Below, piece after piece: positions 11,372 to 22,544 of a stretch of 64,000 nucleotides of DNA (positions are counted from its first letter, which is position 1; every line of letters begins with the position of its first letter). The DNA comes from Atherix ibis (lineage: Eukaryota; Arthropoda; Insecta; Diptera; Athericidae): positions 2,689,811-2,753,810 of the forward strand of contig OY282605.1 of assembly GCA_958298945.1 (NCBI GenBank), given 5' to 3'. Position numbers and translations under genes: made by a program. Below the pieces are notes generated by a model that was given only the letters and a program-made list of their open reading frames with translations, was not told where the DNA came from and ran no database searches.

Positions 11372-12665
11372 AGATTATAGAAGAACTGAATAGGCCTCTA
11401 CACAAAAATTCTGTCCTAAAGTTATTCGAGAATACATTCGTAAGAACGCACAAACTTGCAAAATAACCGTTCACTATATTCTAAAATGAAAACTTCCTAT
11501 TTGATGTCGTGAAGAATAAAACTATTTATACAAATTACTTGTTTGTAAACTATTGTATTTAAAATTTAAAAATACCGCACCTTCACTTTCACTCCGCGAT
11601 AAATATCTAAATGTCAACAAAATTATGCAAGCATTTCGCGGTATACTACCAGTTCATAGAGAATGCGTGTTTTAAAACTCTTCAAAAGTCTACAAAATAA
11701 ATAATAAACCTAAAATACAATTGCATTTCATATACAAAAGATTGTGCAAAAAATAAAAATTGCCCGCCGTCGTGTTTAAATTATATATTTCTTTGGAATA
11801 AATAAGTTAAAATGAATATAAATTATCCTTTTGAAATTCAATAAATTTCTATTATGAAAACTAGATGTCAGTGGGTGTCATGTTTACATGAAAATATCTA
11901 CACAAATCTATGCAAGCAGTACGATTTCTCGCCGCTTTTGCAATAATTCAGACAGAAATTCTGACTTACGGGGCTATTCAGTTTTTTTTTAATCCAAGCT
12001 TTGATTATAAAAGAACTGAATGAGCCTCTACACAAAAATTTGTTCGAGAACGCATTCTCAGAAACGCACAGACTTGCAAAATAATCTTTTACGAAACACT
12101 TCGTATTCTAAAATAGAAACTTCCTATTTGCTGTCGTAAAGAATAAAACTTTTTCTGCAATTGTATTAATTACATTTACGAACACAGGTAAGTGTTCGTA
12201 AACTATTTAAAATTAAATAAAACTGCACTTAAACTTTCACTCCACGATAAGTATTTAAATTTCCAGAAAAAATATGGAAGCATTTCGGTATGCTACCACT
12301 TCTATAGAGAATAGCGTTTTTTAAAACTCTCCGAAAGTCTACAAAATTGAGGCGCTTGATATTTAATTGATATATATCAAGCGCGTCAGTTTTGTAGACT
12401 TTCGGAGAATTTTACAAATTAAATAATAAACCTTAAATGAAATTGCGTTTAATACCAGAAGATTGGAGAAAAATAAATTTTACCTTCTATCATAATTTTC
12501 TTTGGAATAAGTAAGTTAAAATGGATATTAATTATGCTTTTGGAATTCAATAAATTTCTATTACGAAAACTAGATGTCAGTGAGTGTCATGTCTATATAA
12601 AAGAATTACGTTACGATTTTTCGCCGCTTTTTGCAATAATTAAGCTAGAAAATTACGTAAAATCT
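11372..12665. repeat. Tandem duplication of a ~630-bp unit, with a third partial copy near 10035
   Basis: The unit starting GATTATAGAAGAACTGAA at 11372 recurs at 12002. Matching landmarks follow in order: CCTCTACACAAAAATT, ACTTCCTATTTG, CTTTCACTCC, GTCTACAAAAT, AATAATAAACCT and ACTAGATGTCAGTG (11867 and 12570). The first ~100 bases also occur at about 10042-10140, just before the minisatellite. Copy 2 is longer because of a hairpin insertion at 12328-12410. The transposase remnant at 10.87-11.27 kb lies between the partial and full copies, so the repeats may be non-coding end sequence of that element; I infer this from position only. Confidence 0.8.
12327..12412. repeat. Quasi-palindrome (fold-back) inside duplicated unit
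   Basis: The left arm starts CTCCGAAAGTCTACAAAA at about 12329 and runs through GCGCTTGATAT. The right arm (about 12371-12410) is its reverse complement, ending GTCTACTTT-type sequence as TTTTGTAGACTTTCGGAG. Arms are about 36 bp with only a few mismatches and a loop of about 8 bp. The sister copy at about 11680-11700 lacks the insertion: there GTCTACAAAAT runs directly into AAATAATAAACC. Confidence 0.85.
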
Positions 12666-12769
12666 GTCCCTATCCAGGTATTCTTCAATCTAAAACGAAA
12701 TGTTTCAATTTTGGACAGCTTTTACAGCCGTTCGAATTGTGTTTCTGCCATTATGTGGACAGCGTTGAC

Positions 12770-12956
12770 TTCATATAAACAATCCGTACTCTCTTAACAT
12801 ACGTTCCGTCTCTCTCACGTTCGATACGCCGTCAGTCGCTGTCATTGCACTCGCTCGCTACTCAACACAACTTAATCCATAAAATCATTTACGCTCGTGT
12901 ACATATACATGCCAATCAATTCTCGTTCAAAGGTGTGTGTGAGTTGGTCCGCCGCA
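12770..12956 (+). promoter_or_regulatory. Candidate promoter and 5' UTR
   Basis: Composition shifts abruptly to a CpG-containing, pyrimidine-rich stretch. A TATAAAC lies at about 12774-12780, with an Inr-like TCAGT at about 12831 and TCATTG following. A good splice donor, AAAG followed by GTGTGTGTGAGT, occurs at about 12932, so this may be a 5' exon ending there. No downstream partner exon is proven; it could serve the spectraplakin gene or another one. Confidence 0.35.
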
Positions 12957-13139
12957 ATGCTGCCCGGCTCGATATTTTCTGTTGGCGTTTTTCTGTTTGT
13001 ACTCTGCAACGCCGCGCGTGCAGAAGAAAAACTTTCCTCGGCGAGGCTTTCTTTTCCAATTAGAATTTCCTGTTTTTTCCGTTCTTGTTATTGTTGTTAT
13101 TTTTTTTTTCAATTAAAAACAGAAAAAAGTTCCACATAA
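12957..13139 (+). CDS. Possible first coding exon with signal peptide (unassigned)
   Basis: The ATG at 12957 has a good context (GCCGCA before it). It opens MLPGSIFSVGVFLFVLCNA, then ARAEEKLSSA: a hydrophobic core followed by a small-residue cleavage site (A-R-A before EE), a textbook secretory signal peptide. After about 30 codons the frame runs into low-complexity sequence (CCYFFFQ) and stops at 13139, so the real exon would have to be spliced out before then. I see no strong GT donor in that stretch. It could be a genuine first exon, a short secreted peptide, or chance. I do not recognise the protein. Confidence 0.3.
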   Translation: MLPGSIFSVGVFLFVLCNAARAEEKLSSARLSFPIRISCFFRSCYCCYFFFQLKTEKSST

Positions 13140-14750
13140 AAATGATAGGAAAAATAATAAGAAAATTCGCCGCGTAACTTTTAACGATATTTTTTAAAAG
13201 AATTTTTTTTTATTATATTAATTTAAAATGTAAATAAAATGTGAATATAGGAAAAGAAAGATGAAAGAATTTATAAATATTAATACTAATTTTAAGGTGA
13301 TAAATAATATCAATAATATGATAAGAAAATAGTTTTCGGAATTATTTAAAATGAAAATTTAAGGTAGAGAAAATTGAAATTTTTTTTTTGGTGTTCTTTA
13401 AAAGTGTTATTGTGAATGAAAAATAAAATAATTGGCATTAACCAAAAAATAAGAAAAGAAAGCAACAAAAAAGAGTTTTTTCTGTTTAATCTCGGCTTTG
13501 AGTATTTTTGAAGTAGCCGAAAATAATTGCTGATAAGAAATTATGCGTCCTTGTTTTTATCATTTACAAATTATTCTTCCTCATTCTATTAATTTTCATT
13601 AAAATGCACAAATATTTATACTGTTCTGTTTTTATGCATACGTAAACAAAATAATATCAACAACAAAAAAAAAACGAACAAAAAACTGTGAATGAAAAAT
13701 GATAACACAGCCCCTGCGCTTATCACTACTAACCAAATCGAATTTATTTTCTGTTGTGTTGTGGGTTTTTTGTTGTTTTTTTTTGCAAATAATTTTTGCG
13801 TACATTAAAAATTATCAGGTTGTTTTTTTTGGTTTTGTGCACATTTTGTTCTCAAATGCAAATTGTTTAGTTTGACATTAAAAAAAATATTGATTTTTTT
13901 TACTTCATTTTTTTTTTTTTTGGTTTTCATGGTAAATTTTTACAATAAATTTTCTTATTATCGATTGGTGAAAAGTAAAAAAAGACTGTTTTTTATTGGT
14001 TTAAATTTTCATAATTTTGATTTTGTTGAAAAGTTTTTAGCTATAAACGAAATGAGGCAGCCGCCATAAGTTATTTTCATAAAATATTGATTTTTCACAT
14101 TTGTTTGCGGAAGTGGTTGTTGTTGGTTGTTCATAACAGGAGGGTTTATGGTGCACGAGTGTGAGTAGAGGGGAATAGTGCCGGACGATTGGAGGAGGAA
14201 GGGTCGATTATGTTTTTGTTTCTTCCGGTCGAGTAGAAATGAATTGAAAAGAAGAAAGTGAGTGCGTCCGAAGTTTGTTTTTCTTCTGTTCCCTTTATTT
14301 CTGAGGGTAGTGTGGCTTTAAGGGTGGTTTCTGTTCATATTTTTCATATTTGATTAGGGAAAAATATTGAAATTTTTTTCCTTCTCGTCGGTCATTTTAG
14401 GTGTATTTTTTTTATCCCATGCAGACGCACACACACACACACACTAAATATTAATTATGTTTGGTTTCTTAATTAATTACCACAAAAAATACAATGGAAA
14501 AAAATATCAAGTAAACATAAATGAAAAATTTTAGGAAGAATTGTGTTGGTTTTTATCTGTTTTATATAAAAGAAAATGGCGAAAAATGTAAACAAATTTT
14601 TTTATTAGAAGGAGAAAAAGGAATTTATACCATTTCTGATGGTAAATTTGAAAAAAAATAAAATAATGATTAAAGGGAAATGGGGGAAAATAGATTTTTT
14701 TTAATGATTATTTTTTTATATTTTGGAAACTATATTGGTTTTTTGTTTGT
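13140..14750. other. AT-rich non-coding DNA
   Basis: Mainly poly(A)/poly(T)-rich sequence without supported genes. It includes a (CA)n run of about ten dinucleotides at 14427-14445. Small open frames, such as 13863-14069, are dominated by F, K and L from homopolymers. Confidence 0.5.
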
Positions 14751-14756
14751 TTGTTT

Positions 14757-16200
14757 GTTTATGAGCAAGGTCCTAATAAACCGTAGACCATTTGGTGTCT
14801 CAGGTATGACGGTTTTGCTTGCAAGCACCACAACCGTAAGAGCATTTGGTGGTGTCTCTGGTCTGACGGTTTAAATGTTTTCATTTTTTTATTTTTTATT
14901 ATTTTTATTTTAATTTGGATAAAGGACACGTCATAATTTACATGATGTACCAAAAAAGAAGAGAAATTGTAATGTTTAGATTGAAGTTCGTTGAGAGAGC
15001 ACATGCCTGAGCGGAACTAGTTGTTATTTCTAAGAAAAAAAAAATTTTCCGCTTATTTTTTAATATTCCAATAATTAAAAGAAAATATCTATTAGTAAAA
15101 ATTCTCCTCAAAAAATTCCAAAAAGGTCGATTTTTTAAAATTCACAATTTACATAATGCACCAAAAAAGAGGAACAATTGTAAGGTTTAAATTGAACTTA
15201 GTTGAGAGTACTTTTTTCCCATTAGCGGAAGTGGATGTTATTTCTAAAAAAAAATGTTTCCCCCTTTTTTTCATATTCCAATAATTAAAAAAATTGTCTA
15301 TCTTTCCGAAAAATCCCAAAACAGTAGACTTTGCAAAAATTCACCATTTACATTATGCACCCAAGACAAAGCAATTGTAAGGTTTATATTGAGAGCACAT
15401 GCCTGAGCGGAAGTGGTTGTTATTTTTATCAAAAAAAAATTATTTTTTTCACTTTTTTAAATATTTCAATAATTAAAAAAAAGTTTTTATCAGAAAAATT
15501 CTTCCCGAAAAATCCCAAAATAGTAGATTTAGGCAAATTCACAATTTACATGATGCACCCAAAAAGCAATTGTAAGGTTTATGACACACCAAAAAAGAAA
15601 CGCAATTGTAAGGTCTATATTGAGAGCACATGCCTGAGCGGAAGTGGTTGTTTTTTTATCAAAAAAATATTTTTCCCTCTTAAAATATAATTCCAATAAT
15701 TAAAAAAAAATTGTCTATTAGTAAAAATTGTCCCCGAAAAATCCCAAAAAGTTCGATTTTGCAAAATTCACAATTTACATGATGCACCCAAAAAAAATAG
15801 TAATTGTAAGGTTTATGTTGCACCAAAAATGAAAAGCAATTGTAAGGTTTAGATTGAGAGCACATATATGAGCCGGAAGTGGTTGTGGTTATTTTTAGTG
15901 TTAAAGAAGTTATATTTTTGGGCTTTTATTTGTGAAAAATATTGAAAAAAATGTTCTTAAAAAAAGGTTAAGGTCCTACGCTTTCGAAATAAAATTCACC
16001 CTTTAATATTATCCTAGCTTGAATGAATTTTTTTCATTTGCTTTTGCAAATGTCGTCTGTTAAAACACACTTCGTTTTTTCTTTTCTTTGTGAGCAGGGT
16101 CCCAAAGGCATGTGCCAGGGACCACATCTAAGCAACACGACCGTAGGGTCATTTGATGTCTCAAGTATGTCAGTTTAAGTGGTCAAAAAGACAAAGTTAG
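14757..16200. repeat. ~210-bp tandem array (about five units) bounded by two copies of a GAGCA-GGTCC repeat
   Basis: Units are recognised by TTTACATGATGCACC at about 14938, 15148, 15347, 15544 and 15774. Each is followed by CAATTGTAAGGTTTA and GAGAGCACATGCCTGAGCGG, then a T-rich stretch with CCAATAATTAAAAAA and CCCGAAAAATCCC. The array is bounded on the left (14760-14925) and right (16091-16235) by a second repeat. That repeat starts GAGCA(A/G)GGTCC, contains CATTTG(G/A)TG and GTCTCA, and ends AATTTGGATAAAGGA. Units 4 and 5 contain an extra partial duplication (AAAAGAAACGCAATTGTAAGG type). Confidence 0.8.
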
Positions 16201-16424
16201 AGAAGGTTTTTTATCTTGTTAATTTGGATAAAGGAAAAGTAATAAATTATATTTTATGGAGTAGATTAGGATGTGTAATAAGGTTGAAGTGAGGATCTGG
16301 TAGTTCAGTTATTGAGGGAATCCTACTCGAAAAGAAGCTGCTTGTTATGTGACAATACGCCAGTATGTGTGGTATGGTCAGACGAACGCAACAGGATTGG
16401 CAGGATAGCATGTGCACAATTGCT

Positions 16425-16510
16425 GGCGGTATGACAAATTTGAATTGTGAGTAATTTTGGCGGTATGACAAATTCGGTGATGGCGGTATGACAAATTCGA
16501 ATTATGAGCA
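16425..16510. repeat. Three direct copies of GGCGGTATGACAAATT
   Basis: Copies begin at 16425, 16459 and 16482. The first and third are followed by similar TGAATTGTGAG / CGAATTATGAG tails; the second is shortened. Confidence 0.85.
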
Positions 16511-16559
16511 ATTTTTCTGCTCAGAATTTCTGATTGGTTGCTGAGTAAACCTATTTGGC

Positions 16560-17290
16560 AATGGTCTGTCACTGTGTACCGAGGATAGTCGCACTATTTA
16601 GTGGACGTTAATGCTGTTAGTTGCCACTAAATTAATGAGTAGATTAATGAATGCCGCGAATACTGTGTGAACTGAACGGAGGAGAACCTCTTTTGCAGAC
16701 AACAACTGATGGAGCACCTTGACTGTGTCAATAACTCGATTCGAACTCAGGATCGCTGTGGTCTAAACGTACATGTTCCGTGTGTCCATAAATCTACAGG
16801 GGGAAGGGGTTTATCGATTTTACCAAAGACTCACCTTACCAATTAGTATGTCAGTTAATTGTTTTTCTAAAATCTTTTTTTTTTAGGAACATTTACACAA
16901 AATAAACAACAATTAAATAATAACGATTCGATTTTAGTACAAATTGGAGAGTTTTTTAATAAATTCAAATTAGATTTTCTGAACAAGAATAAGTGTTATT
17001 TTTTTATTAGAGATTGAAAAAGAAAAACGGTATAGATTCCCACGCGTTGAATAGAAACGGGCCGAAAGTCCTCCTAAACATTATCGCTGAGTAATCATTG
17101 CAACAACAAAACCACCACCACCATTGACGGTATAACGGAAGGAATTCCCAATAATCGATCATATCGACTATAGCGGAGAAGAGCTCAAGAAGAATCCAGA
17201 ATAAAATCTTGCATAGTTTATGGTCTATTCGTTGGGGTATATTGTGGTCTTGGGAAGTTCCAATGCTTCGTTATACAATATCTCGTTTTT
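16560..17290. other. Non-coding DNA; possible tRNA-like B-box segment
   Basis: No gene is supported. On the minus strand around 16735-16755 the sequence GAGTTCGAATC resembles a pol III B box, preceded by TTAGACCACAGCGATCC. I could not build a tRNA cloverleaf or find a matching A box, so it is at most a tRNA-derived SINE relic. Confidence 0.3.
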
Positions 17291-17294
17291 TTTT

Positions 17295-17800
17295 TCAATG
17301 GTGCCGTTGTTCTTTTTGCTTAAAACTCAAGTACTCGCTGTCGAGTTGAATGTGATCTGTGTCCGTCCACACGCGATCTGATCCCTGTGGAACGATACTT
17401 TTTTCGGTGCCTAGAGCCCATCGAAAAGTCTCTTCACACAACTCGGCAACATGCAAACCAGCCATTTCCCCATATTCCCCTCTTTCGATTCTCATCAGTC
17501 CATGCCCCGTATTTACCTGGAATATGAGCCCACTCTCTGGTCTTTCGCCTTGTTTGCACTTTGTAACTTTTGCTGCTGCGGTTACGCTTTTTTCCTTACG
17601 GTGTCCGTGTCTCCTTCCCTCTAATAATACATACCATCATCATCATTGAACTACTCTCGTTTCGCGTCTATCTCACTATAACTTCCCATTCTTTCGTTGT
17701 TCTGTTCTACTTGTTGTAGGGCATGACGAACGAAGCCCATCTCCCTCTCCCAAATGAAGATTGGTTGCTCGGTCGCCAGCAACTCACACTCCATAATCTT
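17295..17800. other. Less AT-rich island with complementary open frames, unassigned
   Basis: The base composition resembles coding or promoter DNA rather than the surrounding intron-like sequence. A 66-codon frame on the minus strand (17295-17495, MRIERGEYGEMAGLHVAELC...) and a 96-codon frame on plus (17359-17649) overlap. Neither shows a recognised domain. A splice-acceptor-like CCAG precedes the minus frame at about 17520. It could be a nested exon, a 5' UTR or a regulatory island; I cannot decide. Confidence 0.3.
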
Positions 17801-18056
17801 TTTGTACTTTGAAAACACATTAAACACGTTCTTATTTCAAATAACTTTTCTTTTATTTATTTTCATCATCTTTTTTTTGTGATTATTTATTGCCTGTTTT
17901 CGCTTATTTCTGGTTTTCATTTCAATTTTGTCTGCTCTCCCTCCCTCCGTAAGAACTACAACTCCCAATCGTGTTGGTTTCTTCATTTTTTTTGTCTTTT
18001 GTAGTTGCGGAACAAAATTTACCGCTAGAGATCTTCTTTAGGCTTTACTATACGAT

Positions 18057-18072
18057 TGTGTGTGTGTGTGTG
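18057..18072. repeat. (TG)n microsatellite
   Basis: Eight perfect TG dinucleotides. Confidence 0.9.
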
Positions 18073-18433
18073 CACTCGCTCGCCAATACAATTTTCGCAA
18101 TTGTGTTTGTACACAATGATTCCCGGGATCCAGAATAAAAAAAAATATTATTTTTTGGCCAAAGAAAAGAAAAACAAAGAAATGATTTTGTTCATAATTT
18201 TCTTGGTTTTTTGTTTTCTTCTAAACAATAAATTAATTTTGAATGAATTTTGAATCTTTTGCAGCTCTAGAGTAAGGGTGTGTGATTCTGTATGCAAAAG
18301 ATTGAGATGAAAATTTTTTTGAAAAGAATATGAAATTTTTTTGTTGAAAATAATAGAAAATTAGAAAATTACAAGAATAAAAGGGTGGCAGTTGAGAGAA
18401 ATTTCCGGATACTTTTCAGTTTAAATTTTTATA

Positions 18434-19372
18434 CCAGGTATATAAGCTTAAATCCGCATGTTTTTTTTTCTTAGAAAGCAAAAACAAATTTATTCAAAGT
18501 ACTTGCCCTCGCTAGCTACACATTTTTCCCATCTTTCAGGCAATTTGTGGATACCACGCCAAAAAAATTTCTTCTCTTTCGAGGCAAACCAATCATCAAG
18601 CCATGTTCGGATGTCCTCGTAAGAATCGAAGTGCTGCTCAGCGAGCGCGTGGCCCAGGGGCCAGGTCTGGTGAATAAGCGGGGTGGGGTAGCACCTTCCA
18701 GTTGAGTGTCTCCAAGTAGTTTCGGACCATTTTTGACGTGTACTATGGTGCTTTGTCGTGGAGGAAAATCAGCTTGTGTTGTCTTTGTTGATAATCCGTC
18801 CTTTTTTTACGCAGAGCACAGTGCAATTTGATCAGTTGTTGGTGGTAGCGGTAGGCATTGACAGTTTCACCAGGTCTCAACATCAGATACCCTGCTGATC
18901 CCACTAAACGCACAGCATCGTCTTCCGTCCGAAGCGATTTGGTCTTTGAGAAGATATTGATGGTTCGCCGGGATCAACCCACGATTTCTTGCATTTAGGA
19001 TTCTCGAAATATATCCACTTTTCATCGCCTATCACAATCCGATGCAGGAACGACTTCCTTTTTCGTCTTCGTCCAAAAGAGCCTGCAATTGTTGGTCCTC
19101 AACCTTCCTAGGCCCATTTTCACGCTTCTTCTCCCACAAGTCAAAATTGCCGTCTTTGAACCGACGAAACCAATCTTGGAACGTTGTTTCCGATAAAGCA
19201 CTGTCACCATAAGCATCCCATATGTTGTTGCACGAAATTGCTGACAATGTGCACTGAATTATGTTGACAGAAATCAAACTCATAAAAAAATAGTATGGCG
19301 TGCCCATGGTAGCTTAAAACGTTCACTCACGCCATCTATGATCAAACAGCGGATTTAAGCGTATACACCTGG
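18434..19372 (-). mobile_element. mariner element, mauritiana-like subfamily, internally deleted
   Basis: Terminal inverted repeats are visible: the left end CCAGGTATATAAGCTTAAAT and, in reverse complement, the right end CCAGGTGTATACGCTTAAAT. TA target duplications lie at 18432-18433 and 19373-19374. On the minus strand the transposase reads AYGDSALSETTFQDWFRRFK (helix-turn-helix region, about 19140-19220), RKVEDQQLQALLDEDE, and then, after a deletion, the catalytic-core end NYLETLNWKVLPHPAYSPDL (about 18660-18720). It ends WEKCVASEGKYFE near 18490-18530. At 939 bp it is shorter than a complete ~1.28 kb mariner and carries stops and frameshifts. The sister copy at 40.06-41.28 kb is longer. 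Confidence 0.92.
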
Positions 19373-19399
19373 TATTTAAATAAATTTTGACTACACCAC

Positions 19400-21120
19400 C
19401 CCCACCCTCCTTTCTTCTGGCTCCAAAAAAGAAAAATCTCCACTTTTTCGAACATTTTTTCCTACAAATGAAGTTTGTTAATTAATTTTGAATCTCTTTC
19501 ATATTTACTTAAATGATTTTGATTGCTTTTCTTTTATAATAAAAGTCTCTTTCAAACTATTGACTGAAAATTCTCAATGAATCCTCTTCTTTTTTTTGTA
19601 GAATATTTCTACAAAAAAAAAGAAATACAAAAACATTAAAAAAAGGAAGAGAAAACCGAAACAATTCAAGATAATTCAAGGGAGGAGATAGGAAGAAAAA
19701 AAAACATTGCCGAAAATCAAATTGAGTTTAATCAAAAGAATCCGCCATAACCAAAATAGAAACCGAAAACGAAAACAGTCGTCCATTGACCCAATCCTAA
19801 CATGAGATTGCGGTGTCGTTCCTAGGTCGATGTCGGGTCTTTCGATTTTAATGATGATTCAGGCCTATTATTTTGATGGCAAACTAAAACTATTTATTCG
19901 TTAGGCTTCCCCATTAGTGATAAAATTTGTGGAATTTTTTTGGTTTATATTTTTGTTTAAATTATTTACTAGAAAAAACCCCAAACGGGATTGGATGAGA
20001 ATCGGGTTTTGTTAAAAGGAGAAGAATTCTTTTCAATATTGATCATCATCAATACGCAAAATAGAATGAAAATCATCAAGAAAAGTGTAGCCAGAAGAAA
20101 AAAACACAAAAAACCTATGTGAAAGTTGCCTTTTAGCTAAAAAAAAAAAGAAAAAATCTTTTCTCCAAAGTCACGCTACGAAAATTCTCTGGTATTGATC
20201 TGTGCTCACTAAAATATACAAACTATACAATCTAAACAGAATTCGGATCCAATTGAAATTAGTTTAGTCTGTTATCAAAATAGAGCATAAAAATTCGAAA
20301 TTTGGCAAGGGGCCAAAAATGTTTCTAGTCACTCCACCCCAAATGGCCACTACTGCTCATACCACCAAGAGTACTTATCGAATAGTGCCAGTGTTACGTC
20401 AAGTTTGGCTTGCTGGTCCAAATATGTTTTCGTTCAAACCTAAATATTTGTGAATTTATAGTGACTAGGTTGAAAATGGGTAAAGGGGGGCAAATATAAT
20501 TTACGAAAAATATATCCAAACTCTTCAAGTGCTGAAACCATAGCAATAAAAGGAAATAAGATTTATTGATGCCATTATGTATACGAGCAAGAAATTTGTG
20601 AGCATGATTTTCATTCATACGAAAATAATTATAGCCACAATCATCAAATAAACAGAATAGATTTTTTTATATACTCACCTGAGTGAGAGTTTATTTTTAA
20701 TTCAAATATTTTATTTTTTTCTTTCTTTCATACTTGAAAAGCTCCCTCAAACGAAAAAAAAAAATGGCTCTAATTGGATAATTTGATGATTATTTCGTTT
20801 TAATTGGGAGTAATTTTTTGTTTTCTTGTATAAGGGTTGTAGTAAATAAAAAGGTTCGAAAGAATAGAATTTCAGGTTCTTATGTTTGCTAATTAATTAT
20901 TTTTATTTTTATTTTTTTTTATTTGTTTAGAAAATATTTGTTTTAACTGAGCCGAAATTAGTTTTATTGAAAAATAAAAATAGTCAAAATATTAGTCCAA
21001 TTTAATAATGAAGAATAGTTAAAATTCTTGAGGTCACTCAAAAAAAATAAAAGATCCAAAAAGTTTTTAAAAAAATCACTAATTTTGTTTATTGAATTCT
21101 TATTTTTGTAACCTTTTAAA
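19400..21120. other. AT-rich non-coding DNA
   Basis: No gene, RNA or clear repeat structure was recognised. It contains multiple A-rich tracts and a short fold-back around AATATTTCTAC/GTAGAATATT at about 19597-19614. Confidence 0.5.
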
Positions 21121-21179
21121 ACGCTAGCCATGAAATAACTGCTCTCTGCCGTGAATATACCCTAATGGCAGTGTCTGAA

Positions 21180-21425
21180 CTTAGGCAAACGCTTGAATGG
21201 AACCTACAGTAAAGAAACTTTAGAACAATGTCTTGCTCAAACCCATCTGAACTTACGGACTAGAACTCTGGGGTCCCAATAAGCTTACCGATTCCCGTCA
21301 AATCCAATTACTTCAGTCAAAAATACTCCGAAAAATTGTTGAGGCTCTATTTTATGTAGTTTTGAATTCAACTTCCTTCCCTAGAAATATCCCAGACTTT
21401 AGCGTCACTGGGCGCTTGATTTGAA
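21180..21425 (+). pseudogene. Jockey-type non-LTR retrotransposon C-terminal remnant
   Basis: Reading the plus strand, allowing one stop, gives LKPI-TYGLELWGPNKLTD followed by SRQIQLLQSKILRKIVEA. It then reads FYVVLNSTSLPRNIPDFSVT. The pattern LKPxWTYGxxLWG ... IQxxQxKxLRxIxxAPxYVxN is the hallmark of the end of jockey/I-clade reverse transcriptases from flies. Only this ~80-residue end remains, abutting a mariner fragment. Confidence 0.82.
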
Positions 21426-21447
21426 CATACTAAACACCTAACATACA

Positions 21448-22145
21448 AGGTATCGCGAATTTTGAATTTCTTTGGGTTACGTATATTCGATTTTCGAATT
21501 TTTGTAGCGTTATGTTGGTACTCTTGTCTCTCACTTATGACGACAAGTTCGGCAATTTTGAATGTTCAGTTAATTTTTGACAGCTGCTTTGCTTGCACGT
21601 GTTTTGGCTCGTCTTCGATTTTTGCTCAATTTCGACCAAAAACAGCATCGCATTAACATTGCTAAGGAGCTGTTGGACTTTGTTCGCGACGAACCAAATT
21701 TGCTCCAGATGTGGAAGCTGCCGCACGAGCCAAGTCCGAGAAAAGCGCAAAGTTGGGTCGAATGTGAAAGTTTTGCTTACAGTTTTCTTCGATTGCAGGG
21801 GTGTGGTGCTCAGGCCATAGGATAGAACGGTTAATAAGGAATATTACCTGCAAGTTATGCGCAAGTTGCGCGAAGCAATCCGCCAGAAATGCCCGGATTT
21901 GTGGAAGAACAAACATTTGCTTTTGCACCATAATACCGCCCCTGCTCACGCATCGTTGCTTGTGCGCGAATTTTTGGCCAAAAACAACACACTAATAATG
22001 CCGCAGCCATTATTTTGGCCAAACAACACACAAATAATGCCGCAATTTTATATAAAAGTCCTGGGAGATGTAAGATTTAATTTCCAACGTTATTTTTCGA
22101 GGCACTACTATAGTTTAACGGCATTTGGACGCCGATTTTAACCCT
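21448..22145 (+). mobile_element. mariner element fragment (CGAGGTCTGTTC-TIR family)
   Basis: It begins at GTATCGCGAATTTTGAATTT, the inner part of the 5' TIR; the outer ~18 bases are lost. Transposase pieces follow on plus: FRPKQHRINIAKELLDFV-type helix-turn-helix sequence around 21640, WKLPHEPSPRKA near 21710-21745, and a catalytic segment around 21850-21990. That segment reads YLQVMRKLREAIRQKCPDLW, then LLLHHNTAPAHASLLVREFL and AKNNTLIMPQP. The HxNAPAH motif contains the second catalytic Asp position, here N. There are stops and frameshifts, and the 3' end is not preserved. The related copy at 50.86 kb is better preserved at its left end. Confidence 0.88.
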
Positions 22146-22149
22146 TACT

Positions 22150-22540
22150 ATTCTTAGGCTCATACAGTGGTGACGAGTCGAGTACTCCACACTGACAAAA
22201 TAAGTCCTACTCCCAATAATTCGGATTATTATAAAGGATTTTCTCTGACTGTTTAAATTTACTTGATATTTTTATCATCTATAAATTAATTTTTATTTAA
22301 AATATTTATTCAAATATAATTTTTAAGTGAAAAAAAAACAGATTTGAAAAGAAACGGAAAAAGATATTTGGTTTTTCTTGTAGTCAAAACTGTTTAAAAA
22401 TTACAAAAAGAAACCAAAAACTTTATTTATTTACAAAGAAAAACTCAATTTTAATATAAATTTCTTTAAAATAAACTTTAAGTAAATATTAAAAATAAAA
22501 AACCAACTCCTCAAAATTTTAGTTTTGTTTACATAATTTT
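22150..22540. other. AT-rich non-coding DNA
   Basis: No gene seen; long A/T tracts only. Confidence 0.5.
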
Positions 22541-22544
22541 TATA

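Noticed and set aside
16735..16800. tRNA gene suggested by GAGTTCGAATC on the minus strand
   Set aside because: No acceptor stem, D-arm or anticodon stem can be paired around it. At best it is a SINE relic.
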